From: Mailhella sp.
GTDB lineage: Bacteria; Desulfobacterota; Desulfovibrionia; Desulfovibrionales; Desulfovibrionaceae
Direction of reading: 5' to 3'
Length of the DNA: 13,082 bases
NCBI GenBank assembly: GCA_017940105.1
Contig: JAGAZG010000018.1
Coordinates: 1-13,082, forward strand
Below the pieces are notes generated by a model. The model did no database searches and was not told the origin of the DNA. It saw nothing but the letters and a program-made list of their open reading frames with translations. The translations under genes were made by a program, and so were the position numbers. Below, piece after piece: positions 6,008 through 13,082 of this stretch (its first letter is position 1; each line of letters begins with the position of its first letter).

Positions 6008-6282
6008 GCGCAGCACAGCAGCTTTTAATTGTGCCCATCCGTTTCTACAGGCGCTTCATTTCTCCTCTGCATGCACCCTGCTGCCGCTTTTATCCAACGT
6101 GTTCGGCTTATGCCATAGAGGCCATACAAAAACACGGTCCCGCCAGGGGCTCATGGCTCGCCGCACGCCGCATTCTTCGTTGCCATCCCGGAAACCCTGG
6201 CGGCTTTGACCCTGTCCCCGAACCTTTCAGCAACGTTCACACCTCTGCGCAAGGCGCAGAATCCCAGGATTATCATGGATAA
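6004..6282 (+). CDS. yidD: membrane protein insertion efficiency factor YidD
   Basis: The 92-residue protein matches YidD, a small membrane-associated factor thought to help YidC-dependent insertion. The conserved core is IRFYRRFISPLHAPCCRFYPTCS (12-34), with the Cys cluster C26, C27 and C33, then YAIEAIQKHG (36-45), RRILRCHP (55-62) and GNPGGFDPVP (63-72). The tail beyond residue 75 is variable and hydrophilic. It starts within the rnpA stop codon and its end overlaps the yidC start by eight bases, so all three are probably translated in a coupled way. Confidence 0.93.
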   Translation: MSAAQQLLIVPIRFYRRFISPLHAPCCRFYPTCSAYAIEAIQKHGPARGSWLAARRILRCHPGNPGGFDPVPEPFSNVHTSAQGAESQDYHG

Positions 6283-7873
6283 CCGCCGTCTTATTCTTGC
6301 CGTCGTCATCAGCATCGTCCTGCTTTTCGGCTGGAACGCATTTTCTCAGTACATGGGCTGGGCTCCTGAACCGCCGCAGAGTGCAGAGCCAGAGCAGCAG
6401 ACTGCCGCGCCAAGCCCTGCAGCATCTTCCAAGCCAGCGTTGCCGGCAGCACGCTTTGTGCCGTCCGAAGGCCGCCAGATACATGTCGAAACTCCCCTGT
6501 ACGAAGCGGTCTTTCATACTGGCGGCGGAATTCTCCAGTCCTTTGAACTGAAAAAATACAACGCTGGCATTCTCCCTGGATCGCCGCGCTTCAATATGAT
6601 TTCACCTGCCGCAGCCACAGTCGCCCCCATGGGGCTGCTAATCAACGGGCAGCCATCATGGAATGTCGGACAATGGAGTTTTGAAGGCTCTGATCTCAAA
6701 CTAGATTCAGGCGAAGCTGCCCTGACATTCCGCGGGCAGATGAACGGGCTCGAAATCCTGCGCGTGGTCACTTTTCATGCGGACAGCTACCTGATAGATG
6801 AACAGGTCACTCTCATCTCCGCCGCCGGAGATCCTGCGGCCCGCGTGAGCTACAGCCTTGGCACCACAGATCTGAGCAGCGAAAGCACCTATGACAACAT
6901 GAGCATGGCATGGGATCTGAAAGGCTCGCTCAAGCGCGAAATCGACGTTAAGGATCTGACTGCTGAAGGGGTCATGTCCAGCGGCAACATTTATTGGGCT
7001 GGTCTGATGAGCAACTATTTCCTGGCAGCCGTACTCCCCGATAAGGAACGGGAATCTGTATTCAAAGGGCGCATCACCGATGGTGGCGTATGGCGCTCTG
7101 CCGTTGAGCTTCAGGATGTACAGCTTGGCGCCAGCCAGCCAGTGCAGCTGCACACAGCCTGGTGGATAGGGCCGAAAAGCCGTGATCTGCTTGCTGCCGC
7201 GCCCAACGATCTGAGCACTTCCATCGACATGGGCATATTCAGCTTTCTGGCTGTGCCGCTGCTTGTTTTGCTCACATGGTTCCAGAGCTTCCTGGGCAAC
7301 TGGGGCCTGGCCATCATACTGCTTACAATACTTATCAAGATTGCCTTCTGGCCTCTTTCCAGAAAAAGCTTCAAATCAATGGAGCAGATGAAAAAGCTAC
7401 AGCCCATGATGAAGCAGCTTCAGGAAAAATACAAAGACAATAAGGAAGCTCTTAGCAAGGAGATGATGCAGCTGTACAAGACTTATGGAGTCAACCCCAT
7501 GGGAGGATGTCTTCCCATACTGATCCAGCTCCCTGTATTTGTGGCACTGTACCAGGCCCTGCTCAACTGCATTGAACTGCGCCATGCATCATTCATCACC
7601 AACCTTCCTGGTACCGACCTGCTCTGGCTGGCAGATCTCTCCGTTAAAGATCCGTTTTATATTACCCCGCTCGTCATGGGCGCGACCATGTTTTTGCAGC
7701 AATGGCTAAGTCCCGCCATGGGTGATCCGCAGCAGCGCAAGATCATGATGCTCATGCCCGTGATTTTTACCGTCATGTTCATCAACTTCCCCTCCGGCCT
7801 GGTGCTTTACTGGCTCTGCAACAACATTCTTTCTATACTTCAGCAGTCTTGGACGCTGCATAAAACCAAATAG
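6275..7873 (+). CDS. yidC: membrane protein insertase YidC (60 kDa, Gram-negative form)
   Basis: The 532-residue protein inserts and folds inner-membrane proteins, alone or with SecYEG. The ATG at 6275 is preceded by AGGA (6266-6269); an upstream in-frame start at 6206 would lie inside yidD and disrupt the N-terminal anchor. TM1 lies at about 6-25, a Pro/Ala/Gln-rich linker at 30-57, and the periplasmic beta-sandwich domain P1 at about 60-315. The conserved insertase core follows, with TM2 near 337-360, R363 in the FWPLSRKSF motif equivalent to the groove arginine, cytoplasmic helices MKKLQPMMKQLQEKYKDNKE (372-391), YGVNPMGGCLPILIQLPVF (404-422), and TM segments near 416-433, 461-477 and 490-520. 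Length matches the E. coli protein (548). The P1 domain is the mark of a Gram-negative organism. Confidence 0.97.
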   Translation: MDNRRLILAVVISIVLLFGWNAFSQYMGWAPEPPQSAEPEQQTAAPSPAASSKPALPAARFVPSEGRQIHVETPLYEAVFHTGGGILQSFELKKYNAGILPGSPRFNMISPAAATVAPMGLLINGQPSWNVGQWSFEGSDLKLDSGEAALTFRGQMNGLEILRVVTFHADSYLIDEQVTLISAAGDPAARVSYSLGTTDLSSESTYDNMSMAWDLKGSLKREIDVKDLTAEGVMSSGNIYWAGLMSNYFLAAVLPDKERESVFKGRITDGGVWRSAVELQDVQLGASQPVQLHTAWWIGPKSRDLLAAAPNDLSTSIDMGIFSFLAVPLLVLLTWFQSFLGNWGLAIILLTILIKIAFWPLSRKSFKSMEQMKKLQPMMKQLQEKYKDNKEALSKEMMQLYKTYGVNPMGGCLPILIQLPVFVALYQALLNCIELRHASFITNLPGTDLLWLADLSVKDPFYITPLVMGATMFLQQWLSPAMGDPQQRKIMMLMPVIFTVMFINFPSGLVLYWLCNNILSILQQSWTLHKTK

Positions 7874-7890
7874 CTCAATTGCAGGAACAT

Positions 7891-9024
7891 ATGGACGAAT
7901 CTAAAGAATTTCTTGGCAAAACGCTGGATGCAGCCATTGCCGACGCATGCGCTTATTACGGCGTGCCACGTGAAAAGCTGGAAATAGACATTATTGAAGA
8001 CGCAAAAACCGGCATTTTTGGGATAGTGGGAGCACGAAAGGCCAGAATCAACGCCCACGTCGTCAAGCTACCGGAGTTCATGCAGCCTGCCGCGGCCGAC
8101 CCTCGCAAGTACTGCAAAAAGGAAAAAACAGCTGCCAAAATGCAGCCTCGCGAGGTTAAAGAGCCCCAATCAGGAGAACCCCATGCACTGACTCTCCAGG
8201 CAGACGTTTCTCAGCCTCTTCTGGAAAATAAAACAACGCCAACTGAACTGCTTGCCCCACCGACCCAAACAAAAACCGACGCCGAACCTGCCCCAAAAGA
8301 TCTTCTGCAGGGAACAGCAAAGGAGGAGGCAGAAGACTCTTCTACCGAAGAACAAAATAATGTTGATGCCAAGGAAGACGGCCTAAAGGAAAAAACACAG
8401 GAAGAGATGCCTGCTCCACGTTTCCGCAGGGAATCGTTCAAAAAAAGCCCGCGCCAATCAAGGCAATCTCCACGATCCGAAGAAAATTCTTCCAGGTCAG
8501 ACGAACAGGAAAGCCTTGAAAGCGGACTGCCAAAAATTCCGCTGGCTGAGCTTGACCAGGAAAAGCTTGAGTCTGCAACTCGCACTATTATGGGAAAACT
8601 GGCTGCCCCCATCCTCGGCATTAATCCAGATGCCTTAGAGATTGCCATTGAAGTCAGCGAAGACCGTCTCCTTGTAGCGCTTAATGGCGATGACACCGGT
8701 CTTCTGATAGGACGAGACGGACAAAACCTTGCGGCCATACAGTACCTTTCGACGCGCATCCTTTCCAAGGAAATGGGATCCCAGATCCGGCTGCATGTCG
8801 ATGCAGGAGACTACCATATGCGTCAGGATTCCCGGCTGCAGGAACTTGCCGCCATTCTTGCTGACCGAGTACGGCAGACAGGCAAGCCGCAGACTACACG
8901 TCCGCTGAGCGCCTACCAGCGCAGGGTGATACATCTTGCGCTTCAAGATGATCCTGACGTGCAGACACGGAGCTCAGGCGACGGCGCTCTGAAGCACGTT
9001 GTCATTTTGCGCCGCAAAGATTAA
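7891..9024 (+). CDS. jag: Jag/KhpB-type RNA-binding protein (Jag-N, KH, R3H)
   Basis: The 377-residue protein has a Jag-N domain (about 4-54) with the KTGIFGIVGARKARI motif. A long, charged, low-complexity linker rich in Glu, Lys, Ser, Pro and Gln follows (about 60-215). The KH domain (about 245-308) has GLLIGRDGQNL (270-280) as its GxxG loop, and the R3H domain (about 310-377) has AYQRRVIHLAL (341-351) with the paired Arg and His. Jag/KhpB proteins bind RNA and affect cell shape and envelope synthesis in some bacteria; the target here is unknown. The ATG at 7891 with AGGA at 7883-7886 is better than a TTG at 7879. It is 17 nt after yidC. The linker is unusually long and repeat-free, probably disordered. 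Confidence 0.92.
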   Translation: MDESKEFLGKTLDAAIADACAYYGVPREKLEIDIIEDAKTGIFGIVGARKARINAHVVKLPEFMQPAAADPRKYCKKEKTAAKMQPREVKEPQSGEPHALTLQADVSQPLLENKTTPTELLAPPTQTKTDAEPAPKDLLQGTAKEEAEDSSTEEQNNVDAKEDGLKEKTQEEMPAPRFRRESFKKSPRQSRQSPRSEENSSRSDEQESLESGLPKIPLAELDQEKLESATRTIMGKLAAPILGINPDALEIAIEVSEDRLLVALNGDDTGLLIGRDGQNLAAIQYLSTRILSKEMGSQIRLHVDAGDYHMRQDSRLQELAAILADRVRQTGKPQTTRPLSAYQRRVIHLALQDDPDVQTRSSGDGALKHVVILRRKD

Positions 9025-9075
9025 CTATCCGGCAGGAGTGCTGCGATTTCTTCAAAAGCTCCAGGGAGCCCACAC

Positions 9076-9732
9076 ATGAACAAGCCTTCTTTTGCCCTCG
9101 CCCCAGAAGGGGCTCCGCTTATCGGATTCCTCACAGTTGTTTCCTTGTGCTGCGCCATGTTGCGCTGCTTGCCTGCAACCGTTCTTGCCCTTACAGCCCT
9201 TTTTTTCACGCTGCACTTTTTCCGAGATCCAGCCAGAGTCATTCCACAGGCTCCGGGCATAGCCGTCAGTCCAGCAGACGGCCGCGTCATCAAAATTGAA
9301 GAACGCGAAGACCCCATGACTGGTGGCCGCCGCATGTGCATTTCCATATTCATGAACGTCTTCAACGTGCATGTTAATCGAGTCCCTGTTGCGGGAGTTA
9401 TCACCGGCATCAACTACATCCCGGGCAAATATTTCAATGCCTCCTTTGACAAGGCCTCCACAGATAACGAACGTTGCCTGTGGCTGATGGATGAAGCTGA
9501 CGGAACCCGGTGGACCTTTGTTCAAATTGCCGGACTTGTTGCCAGACGCATCGTGCCTCATGCCGAGAAAGGGGATGAGCTGCGCCGGGGTCAGCGCTTC
9601 GGCATGATACGGTTCGGTTCACGCGTGGACGTCTATCTGCCTGATTCGTACGAACCTGCCGTGCATGTCGGTTCAACAGTCCTGGCCGGCCAAACCATCA
9701 TTGCAGGAAAACGCGTTACAGTAGAAGTCTAA
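9076..9732 (+). CDS. psd: phosphatidylserine decarboxylase, short (Asd-like) form
   Basis: The 218-residue protein decarboxylates phosphatidylserine to phosphatidylethanolamine, the main lipid of most Gram-negative membranes. Two hydrophobic stretches (about 15-30 and 34-46) anchor it. FFRDPAR (48-54), SPADGRV (65-71), ISIFMNVFNVHVNRVP (89-104) and QIAGLVARRIV (150-160) are conserved blocks. Cleavage at G181-S182 in RFGSRVD (179-185) would generate the pyruvoyl cofactor on the C-terminal alpha chain. It is the compact family found in many non-enteric bacteria rather than the longer E. coli type. The ATG at 9076 follows AGGGAG (9063-9068). It lies 51 nt after jag and 12 nt before pssA, so it acts in sequence with PssA. 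Confidence 0.92.
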   Translation: MNKPSFALAPEGAPLIGFLTVVSLCCAMLRCLPATVLALTALFFTLHFFRDPARVIPQAPGIAVSPADGRVIKIEEREDPMTGGRRMCISIFMNVFNVHVNRVPVAGVITGINYIPGKYFNASFDKASTDNERCLWLMDEADGTRWTFVQIAGLVARRIVPHAEKGDELRRGQRFGMIRFGSRVDVYLPDSYEPAVHVGSTVLAGQTIIAGKRVTVEV

Positions 9733-9744
9733 GAGGTGTCTGAC

Positions 9745-10536
9745 ATGCAGGAACAGCGCAAGCCTTTATCTCGCGGCGTGTACATTCTGCCCAACCTGTT
9801 TACCACCGCAAGCCTTTTTGCAGGTTTTTTCAGCATCATCCTTGCCTTTTCAGGACGCTTTGACGAAGCGGCCTGGGCCATACTCGTCAGTGCTGCCATG
9901 GACGGACTGGACGGAAAAGTAGCCCGCCTTACCGGCACGGCAAGCCAGTCTGGCATTGAGTACGATTCACTTGCAGACGACGTTGCCTTTGGTGTCGCAC
10001 CAGGCATGCTGGCGTATGCCTGGCAGCTGCATCAGTTTGGCAAGTTCGGCCTGGCAGCCGCGTTTCTTTTCTGCGGGTGCGCAGCTCTGAGGCTCGCACG
10101 CTTTAACGTGGGCGTTTCCACCACATCAAAGCGTTTCTTCGTTGGCCTGCCTAGTCCAGCTTCCGCATGTCTGATGGCAACATTCGTGCTTTTTATGCCT
10201 TACTATCCATCCTTTATGGAGCCTGTTCTTCCAGGCGTTGCACTGGTTGTTGCGGTTGTTTCGCCCCTCCTCATGGTCAGCCGCGTGAGGTACTTCTCGT
10301 TCAAGGAATTCGGCTTCGTAAAAGTACATCCTTTCCAGACCATGGTGGCGGTGCTAATTGTTTTAAGCATGATTTTCTCATTGCCGCGCCTATTCTGCTT
10401 CCTGCTGCTGCTTGGCTATGCCGTCTCTGGTCCGCTGTACACTTACATTTTGCGCAAGCATGGCCGCAAATTCGATCCGGAAGCCGACGACGCCGCAAAG
10501 AAAGCCCGGGGGCAAAATCAGGCGCAGTCCTCGTGA
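9745..10536 (+). CDS. pssA: CDP-diacylglycerol--serine O-phosphatidyltransferase
   Basis: The 263-residue integral membrane enzyme joins CDP-diacylglycerol and serine to give phosphatidylserine, the substrate of the adjacent Psd. The CDP-alcohol phosphotransferase motif is complete: D53-G-L-D56-G57-K-V-A60-R61, then G70, D74 and D78 in GIEYDSLADD. ILPNLFTTASLFAGFFSI (14-31) is the usual start of the first membrane helix, and ALRLARFN follows the motif near residues 112-119. About six to eight hydrophobic helices follow to residue 235, ending in a basic and acidic cytoplasmic tail. The ATG at 9745 with AAGAGG at 9731-9736 is preferred over GTG at 9736. It is of the B. subtilis-like membrane type, not the E. 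coli phospholipase-D-like type. Confidence 0.93.
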   Translation: MQEQRKPLSRGVYILPNLFTTASLFAGFFSIILAFSGRFDEAAWAILVSAAMDGLDGKVARLTGTASQSGIEYDSLADDVAFGVAPGMLAYAWQLHQFGKFGLAAAFLFCGCAALRLARFNVGVSTTSKRFFVGLPSPASACLMATFVLFMPYYPSFMEPVLPGVALVVAVVSPLLMVSRVRYFSFKEFGFVKVHPFQTMVAVLIVLSMIFSLPRLFCFLLLLGYAVSGPLYTYILRKHGRKFDPEADDAAKKARGQNQAQSS

Positions 10537-11144
10537 GCGACATCCTTTCCAGCTTTTCAGCCGGCAACTCTCAAATCGTCATACGGCATGCAAAAAAAAC
10601 AGACGTTTCTGACATGTTGTCGATTTATGCGCCCTATGTGCGAGATACGGCCATAACTTTTGAATATGACGTGCCAGATCTGGCCGAATTCTCCTGCAGA
10701 CTTGACGGCGTGACCAAAAAATTTCCTTGGCTTGTCGCAGAACTCAAAGGTTCTGTCGCAGGCTATGCATACGCTTCTGCTTTTCACCAACGGGCGGCCT
10801 ATGGCTGGTGCGCTGAACTTGCCATTTATTTGAATAAAGACATCAGGGGCAATGGGCTGGGTGCAATACTCTATACTGCGCTCGAAGAGCTCCTGAAAAA
10901 ACAAAATATACTTCTCCTTTACGCATGCATCGCAGAAACAGACTGCGAAGACAGCCGGCTGACAAACGCGAGCACTCGCTTTCACAGCCGGCTAGGCTTC
11001 AGGGAAGTCGGCAGATTTAATAAATGCGGCTATAAATTCGGACGGTGGTTCGATATGGTCTGGATGGAAAAACGCCTCGCTGAACCTGCGCCCCACCCGA
11101 TTGCCGTCATTCCGTTTACCAGTTTGAAAAAAGCTGAAAAATAG
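10533..11144 (+). CDS. GNAT family N-acetyltransferase (phosphinothricin acetyltransferase-like)
   Basis: The 203-residue protein transfers an acetyl group from acetyl-CoA to an amine. The fold starts with IVIRHAKKTDVSDMLSIYAPYVRDTAITFEY (15-45), typical of the Pat/MnaT subgroup, whose members acetylate methionine sulfone, sulfoximine or phosphinothricin. The acetyl-CoA loop is IRGNGLG (104-110), and SRLGFREVGRFNKCGYKFGRWFDMVWMEK (152-180) is the closing block. GTG at 10533 overlaps the pssA stop by four bases (GTGA), so it is translated by coupling. No ATG in frame lies nearer than the inside of the fold. The C-terminal extension past 183 is Pro-rich and variable. The substrate is unknown, and a role in phospholipid metabolism is not implied by the family. 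Confidence 0.87.
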   Translation: MSDILSSFSAGNSQIVIRHAKKTDVSDMLSIYAPYVRDTAITFEYDVPDLAEFSCRLDGVTKKFPWLVAELKGSVAGYAYASAFHQRAAYGWCAELAIYLNKDIRGNGLGAILYTALEELLKKQNILLLYACIAETDCEDSRLTNASTRFHSRLGFREVGRFNKCGYKFGRWFDMVWMEKRLAEPAPHPIAVIPFTSLKKAEK

Positions 11145-11160
11145 CTTCTGCTGCTTTTTT
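11127..11160 (+). terminator. candidate terminator after the pssA-acetyltransferase genes
   Basis: AAAAAAGC (11127-11134) pairs with GCTTTTTT (11153-11160) around an 18-nt loop; the loop contains AGCT. The stem is mostly A-T, and the T-run follows the GC core directly, so it resembles a weak intrinsic terminator overlapping the gene end. Confidence 0.4.
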
Positions 11161-11508
11161 ATAAACGGCAATTAGCTGCTTATTGAGTAATAATTCACGT
11201 TTCTTTCACAATAAACTAGCAATGTTGTCAAAGATTTTTTCATGTGCATCAACGCAGTGTCCATCTTTTCACTGCCTGTCGACCGCTAATGTAAAAGCGA
11301 CAGAAAATAATAAAAAAATTTTATTTCCACAACAAATTGTTTTTACAGATTTTTTCAAATTTCGTCCGTCAAATTTTCAATAATATCCTTGTGAAGAGCT
11401 TTCCGCCATACCTAGCGGCTTGCCATGACAGGTGTTTTTCGGCTATCTATAATAATTCCATTCAGTTTAAAACATCATGCGTTAAAACATAGGCAAGCGA
11501 GTTTTTTC
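11145..11508. other. AT-rich intergenic region, 364 nt
   Basis: This spacer is visibly richer in A and T than the genes around it. I see no convincing gene. It holds a hairpin built from CTGTC(G) at 11276-11281 and (C)GACAG at 11298-11303, with GCT/AGC inside. AATAAAA (11309-11315) and TTTTATT (11319-11325) form a second inverted repeat, and CCGC/GCGG (11403-11406, 11415-11418) a small one. A TAATAT box lies at 11381-11386 without a good -35. It probably contains the promoter and leader for the DUF169 gene. Confidence 0.5.
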
Positions 11509-12276
11509 ATGACCCTGTCGTTCCCAGAAATCCATCAGTTTCTCATAAACGAACTGCGGCTAGTGCACAATCCTGTCGGCTATCATTTCTGCTTCTCGCA
11601 GGAAGAGCTCGAATCCTTCAGGCAAAGCGAAAAATTCATAACTCCCGTAAAACCCCTCACGCTTTGCCAGGCCGAACTTGGTGCTAGGATGGAAGGCAAG
11701 ACAGTATTGCTTGAAATGGACAAGCTATGGTGCCCGAACGCGAAAATATCCTACCGCATCAAAGAACCTAGCGACAGGGACGTCAAGGAACATTTGAAAT
11801 TCTGCACGAGTGAAGAAGAGGCTAAGAGATTCCTGCTTTCCAAACCCAGGCTTGAACAGGCTCCGCTTGCCGTCATTCTTCGCCCTCTGTTTGAGCAAAA
11901 AAAAACGCCCGATATCATCCATTTCTGCTGCGACAACATGCAGGCATATCATCTGCTCAACGACTGGATGGCGGTAACGGGCACACATCCGTTCCATCCG
12001 AATATCTGCGTCAATTCCTCTGTCTGTGGAGGCAGCGCCTACTGCTATACACATCAGACGGCCAATCTCAATCTGGCATGCGGCGGCAGCTATAATTCCG
12101 GTAAGATGGAACGCGGGGAAATCAACGTGATGATACCGGGAAAAGACTTTCTTCCCATGATGCAAAGGATGGCAGAAAGAAAAGAAAAGACCGGCGGCAT
12201 ATCACTGACAAGGAGCGGCCAACCTTTCCCAGGGGCGCACATCTGCAAAAATTGCCCCCTGATCGCTTTTCATTAG
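11509..12276 (+). CDS. DUF169 family protein, Cys-rich
   Basis: The 255-residue protein resembles the DUF169 family (COG2043), which is widespread in anaerobes and has no established function that I know of. The start FPEIHQFLINELRLVHNPVGYHF (5-27) is a family-like opening, and the block from GTHPFHPNICVNSSVCGGSAY (158-178) to ANLNLACGGSY (185-195) and GEINVMIPGKDF (203-214) is the conserved C-terminal part. There are twelve Cys (28, 53, 75, 99, 140, 141, 167, 173, 179, 191, 246, 249), including C246-x2-C249 near the end; metal or cluster binding is inference. The ATG at 11509 fits the family start, with only a weak ribosome binding site; an upstream ATG at 11425 would add 28 residues of low similarity. 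No membrane segment is seen. It precedes a flavoprotein gene by 106 nt on the same strand. Confidence 0.75.
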   Translation: MTLSFPEIHQFLINELRLVHNPVGYHFCFSQEELESFRQSEKFITPVKPLTLCQAELGARMEGKTVLLEMDKLWCPNAKISYRIKEPSDRDVKEHLKFCTSEEEAKRFLLSKPRLEQAPLAVILRPLFEQKKTPDIIHFCCDNMQAYHLLNDWMAVTGTHPFHPNICVNSSVCGGSAYCYTHQTANLNLACGGSYNSGKMERGEINVMIPGKDFLPMMQRMAERKEKTGGISLTRSGQPFPGAHICKNCPLIAFH

Positions 12277-12284
12277 CAGCATGC

Positions 12285-12305
12285 CAGCAGCAAAAAGTTG
12301 CGCTG
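12285..12305 (+). terminator. small hairpin after the DUF169 gene
   Basis: CAGC-A-GCAA pairs with TTGC-GCTG around AAAG, giving 8 bp with one bulged base. No T-run follows, so it may be an RNA-stabilising hairpin and not a terminator. It is the only structure noted between the two genes. Confidence 0.3.
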
Positions 12306-12310
12306 CCGCA

Positions 12311-12340
12311 TTGTTTCCGGATGACTTATTCAGCTATACG
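12311..12340 (+). promoter_or_regulatory. weak candidate promoter for the flavoprotein gene
   Basis: TTGTTT (12311-12316) and TATACG (12335-12340) are 18 nt apart, each with about four of six consensus matches. A transcript would start near 12347, leaving a 36-nt leader with the strong AGGAGGA site at 12367-12373. Confidence 0.3.
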
Positions 12341-12382
12341 TTTTCATTCGTTATTGCATATCTATCAGGAGGACAGCATTCC

Positions 12383-13082
12383 ATGGCTCTCAACATTCTC
12401 ATCATCGGCGGCGTCGCGCTTGGATCAAAAGCTGCAACACGCGCCAAGCGCCTTCTCCCAGACAGCAACATTACCATGATCGACCAGGGCTCGTACATTT
12501 CCTACGGGGGATGCGGCATCCCGTATTTCGTCGGCGGCGACGTTCCGCAGATGGACGGTCTTCGCACCACCAACGCCGGCGTGGTGCGAGATGAAGCCTT
12601 TTTCAAGGACCAAAAGGACGTCAATGTCATATGCCATATGCGTGCACTGTCCATTGACCGCAAGGCAAAGACCGTAGAAGCTGAGAATACGCAAACTGGA
12701 GAAAAACGTACCTTCGCTTATGACAAGCTTGTCATTGCCACTGGCAGCAGTCCGCGTATTCCCCCGATCCCCGGGACAAACCTGCAAAACGTCACCTCCG
12801 TCACCTGCCTCGAAGCAGCCCAGGCTATTCAGCAGCAATGCGCAGCACGCAAGATCAGCCATGCCGTAATTATCGGCGCTGGATTCATTGGACTGGAAAT
12901 GGCTGTTGCCCTTGCGGACATGTGGGGAATCAAGGTTACCGTCATCGAAATGATAGATCATATCCTGCCAGCGCAGCTTTGCCATAACTTTGCGAAAATG
13001 GCCCAAAATGACCTGGAAGAGCTGGGCGTCACCGTACTCACTTCTGAATCTGTCAAAGAGCTTAAAGGCAAAGACGGCGCAG
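12383..13082 (+). CDS. CoA-disulfide-reductase-like pyridine nucleotide-disulfide oxidoreductase (partial, 3' end outside window)
   Basis: About 233 residues are visible before the window edge. The N-terminal FAD fold begins LNILIIGGVALGSKAATRAKRL (3-24), and SYGGCGIPYFVGG (40-52) carries the single redox Cys C44, characteristic of CoA-disulfide reductase, NADH oxidase and NADH-dependent polysulfide or persulfide reductase relatives. DKLVIATGSSPRIPPIPG (114-131) is the second FAD motif, and AVIIGAGFIGLEMAVAL (164-180) the NAD(P)H-binding Rossmann motif. The ATG at 12383 with AGGAGGA nine nt upstream is clear. Family members use NAD(P)H to reduce disulfides, polysulfide or oxygen. A C-terminal rhodanese or TusA domain, found in some members, would lie beyond the window. 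Substrate is unassigned. Confidence 0.9.
   Translation, partial: MALNILIIGGVALGSKAATRAKRLLPDSNITMIDQGSYISYGGCGIPYFVGGDVPQMDGLRTTNAGVVRDEAFFKDQKDVNVICHMRALSIDRKAKTVEAENTQTGEKRTFAYDKLVIATGSSPRIPPIPGTNLQNVTSVTCLEAAQAIQQQCAARKISHAVIIGAGFIGLEMAVALADMWGIKVTVIEMIDHILPAQLCHNFAKMAQNDLEELGVTVLTSESVKELKGKDGA

Noticed and set aside
8211..8768. Minus-strand open frame of 185 codons within jag
   Set aside because: It is antisense to the Jag linker and KH domain and is Ser/Arg-rich in a way expected from the reverse of low-complexity sequence.
10167..10532. Longer acetyltransferase frame beginning inside pssA
   Set aside because: It overlaps pssA fully in another frame. The GNAT fold begins only after 10533, where a GTG overlaps the pssA stop.
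12425..13006. Minus-strand open frame of 193 codons at the window end
   Set aside because: It lies opposite the clear flavoprotein frame, which has FAD and NAD motifs and a strong ribosome binding site; the antisense frame has no recognisable motif.

Overview
This window looks like ordinary chromosome from a Gram-negative bacterium, most plausibly a sulfate-reducing or related Desulfovibrionaceae-type deltaproteobacterium. The evidence is the rpmH-rnpA-yidD-yidC-jag order, a long YidC with a periplasmic domain, a DgkA-type lipid kinase, a short-form phosphatidylserine decarboxylase next to pssA, and a DUF169 protein. The taxonomic call is inference from gene content and was not checked by search. 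The window begins with a run of 24 A and ends inside a gene.

Layout. Positions 159-2291 hold three closely packed plus-strand genes: a small Cys-containing protein of unknown function, a diacylglycerol kinase (dgkA) with two unusual residues, and a PUA/SAM 23S rRNA cytosine methyltransferase of the RlmI type. A class V PLP-dependent aminotransferase follows at 2383-3534 and ends at a strong, apparently bidirectional terminator hairpin. A GAF-domain protein (3664-4218) lies on the minus strand. It is divergent from a pyridoxal/pyridoxamine kinase gene (4427-5293), and the intergenic region between them carries several perfect palindromes and candidate promoters.

The core is the block 5377-9024: rpmH, rnpA, yidD, yidC and jag. 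It covers ribosomal protein L34, the RNase P protein, two membrane-insertion factors and an RNA-binding KH/R3H protein. rnpA/yidD and yidD/yidC overlap. The rpmH-rnpA spacer carries a repeated segment that allows two mutually exclusive RNA stems. Directly behind jag come psd and pssA, which make phosphatidylethanolamine, and a GNAT acetyltransferase whose start overlaps the pssA stop. The stretch therefore joins membrane-protein insertion with phospholipid synthesis.

The last part (11145-13082) begins with an AT-rich spacer of about 360 nt. It is followed by a Cys-rich DUF169 protein and the N-terminal part of a CoA-disulfide-reductase-like flavoprotein, cut by the window edge. No tRNA, rRNA, CRISPR array, transposon or phage gene was seen. 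I see no clear new multi-gene system. The best leads are the rpmH-rnpA leader structure, the palindrome-rich divergent region at 4219-4426, the unusual DgkA residues, and the DUF169/flavoprotein pair.
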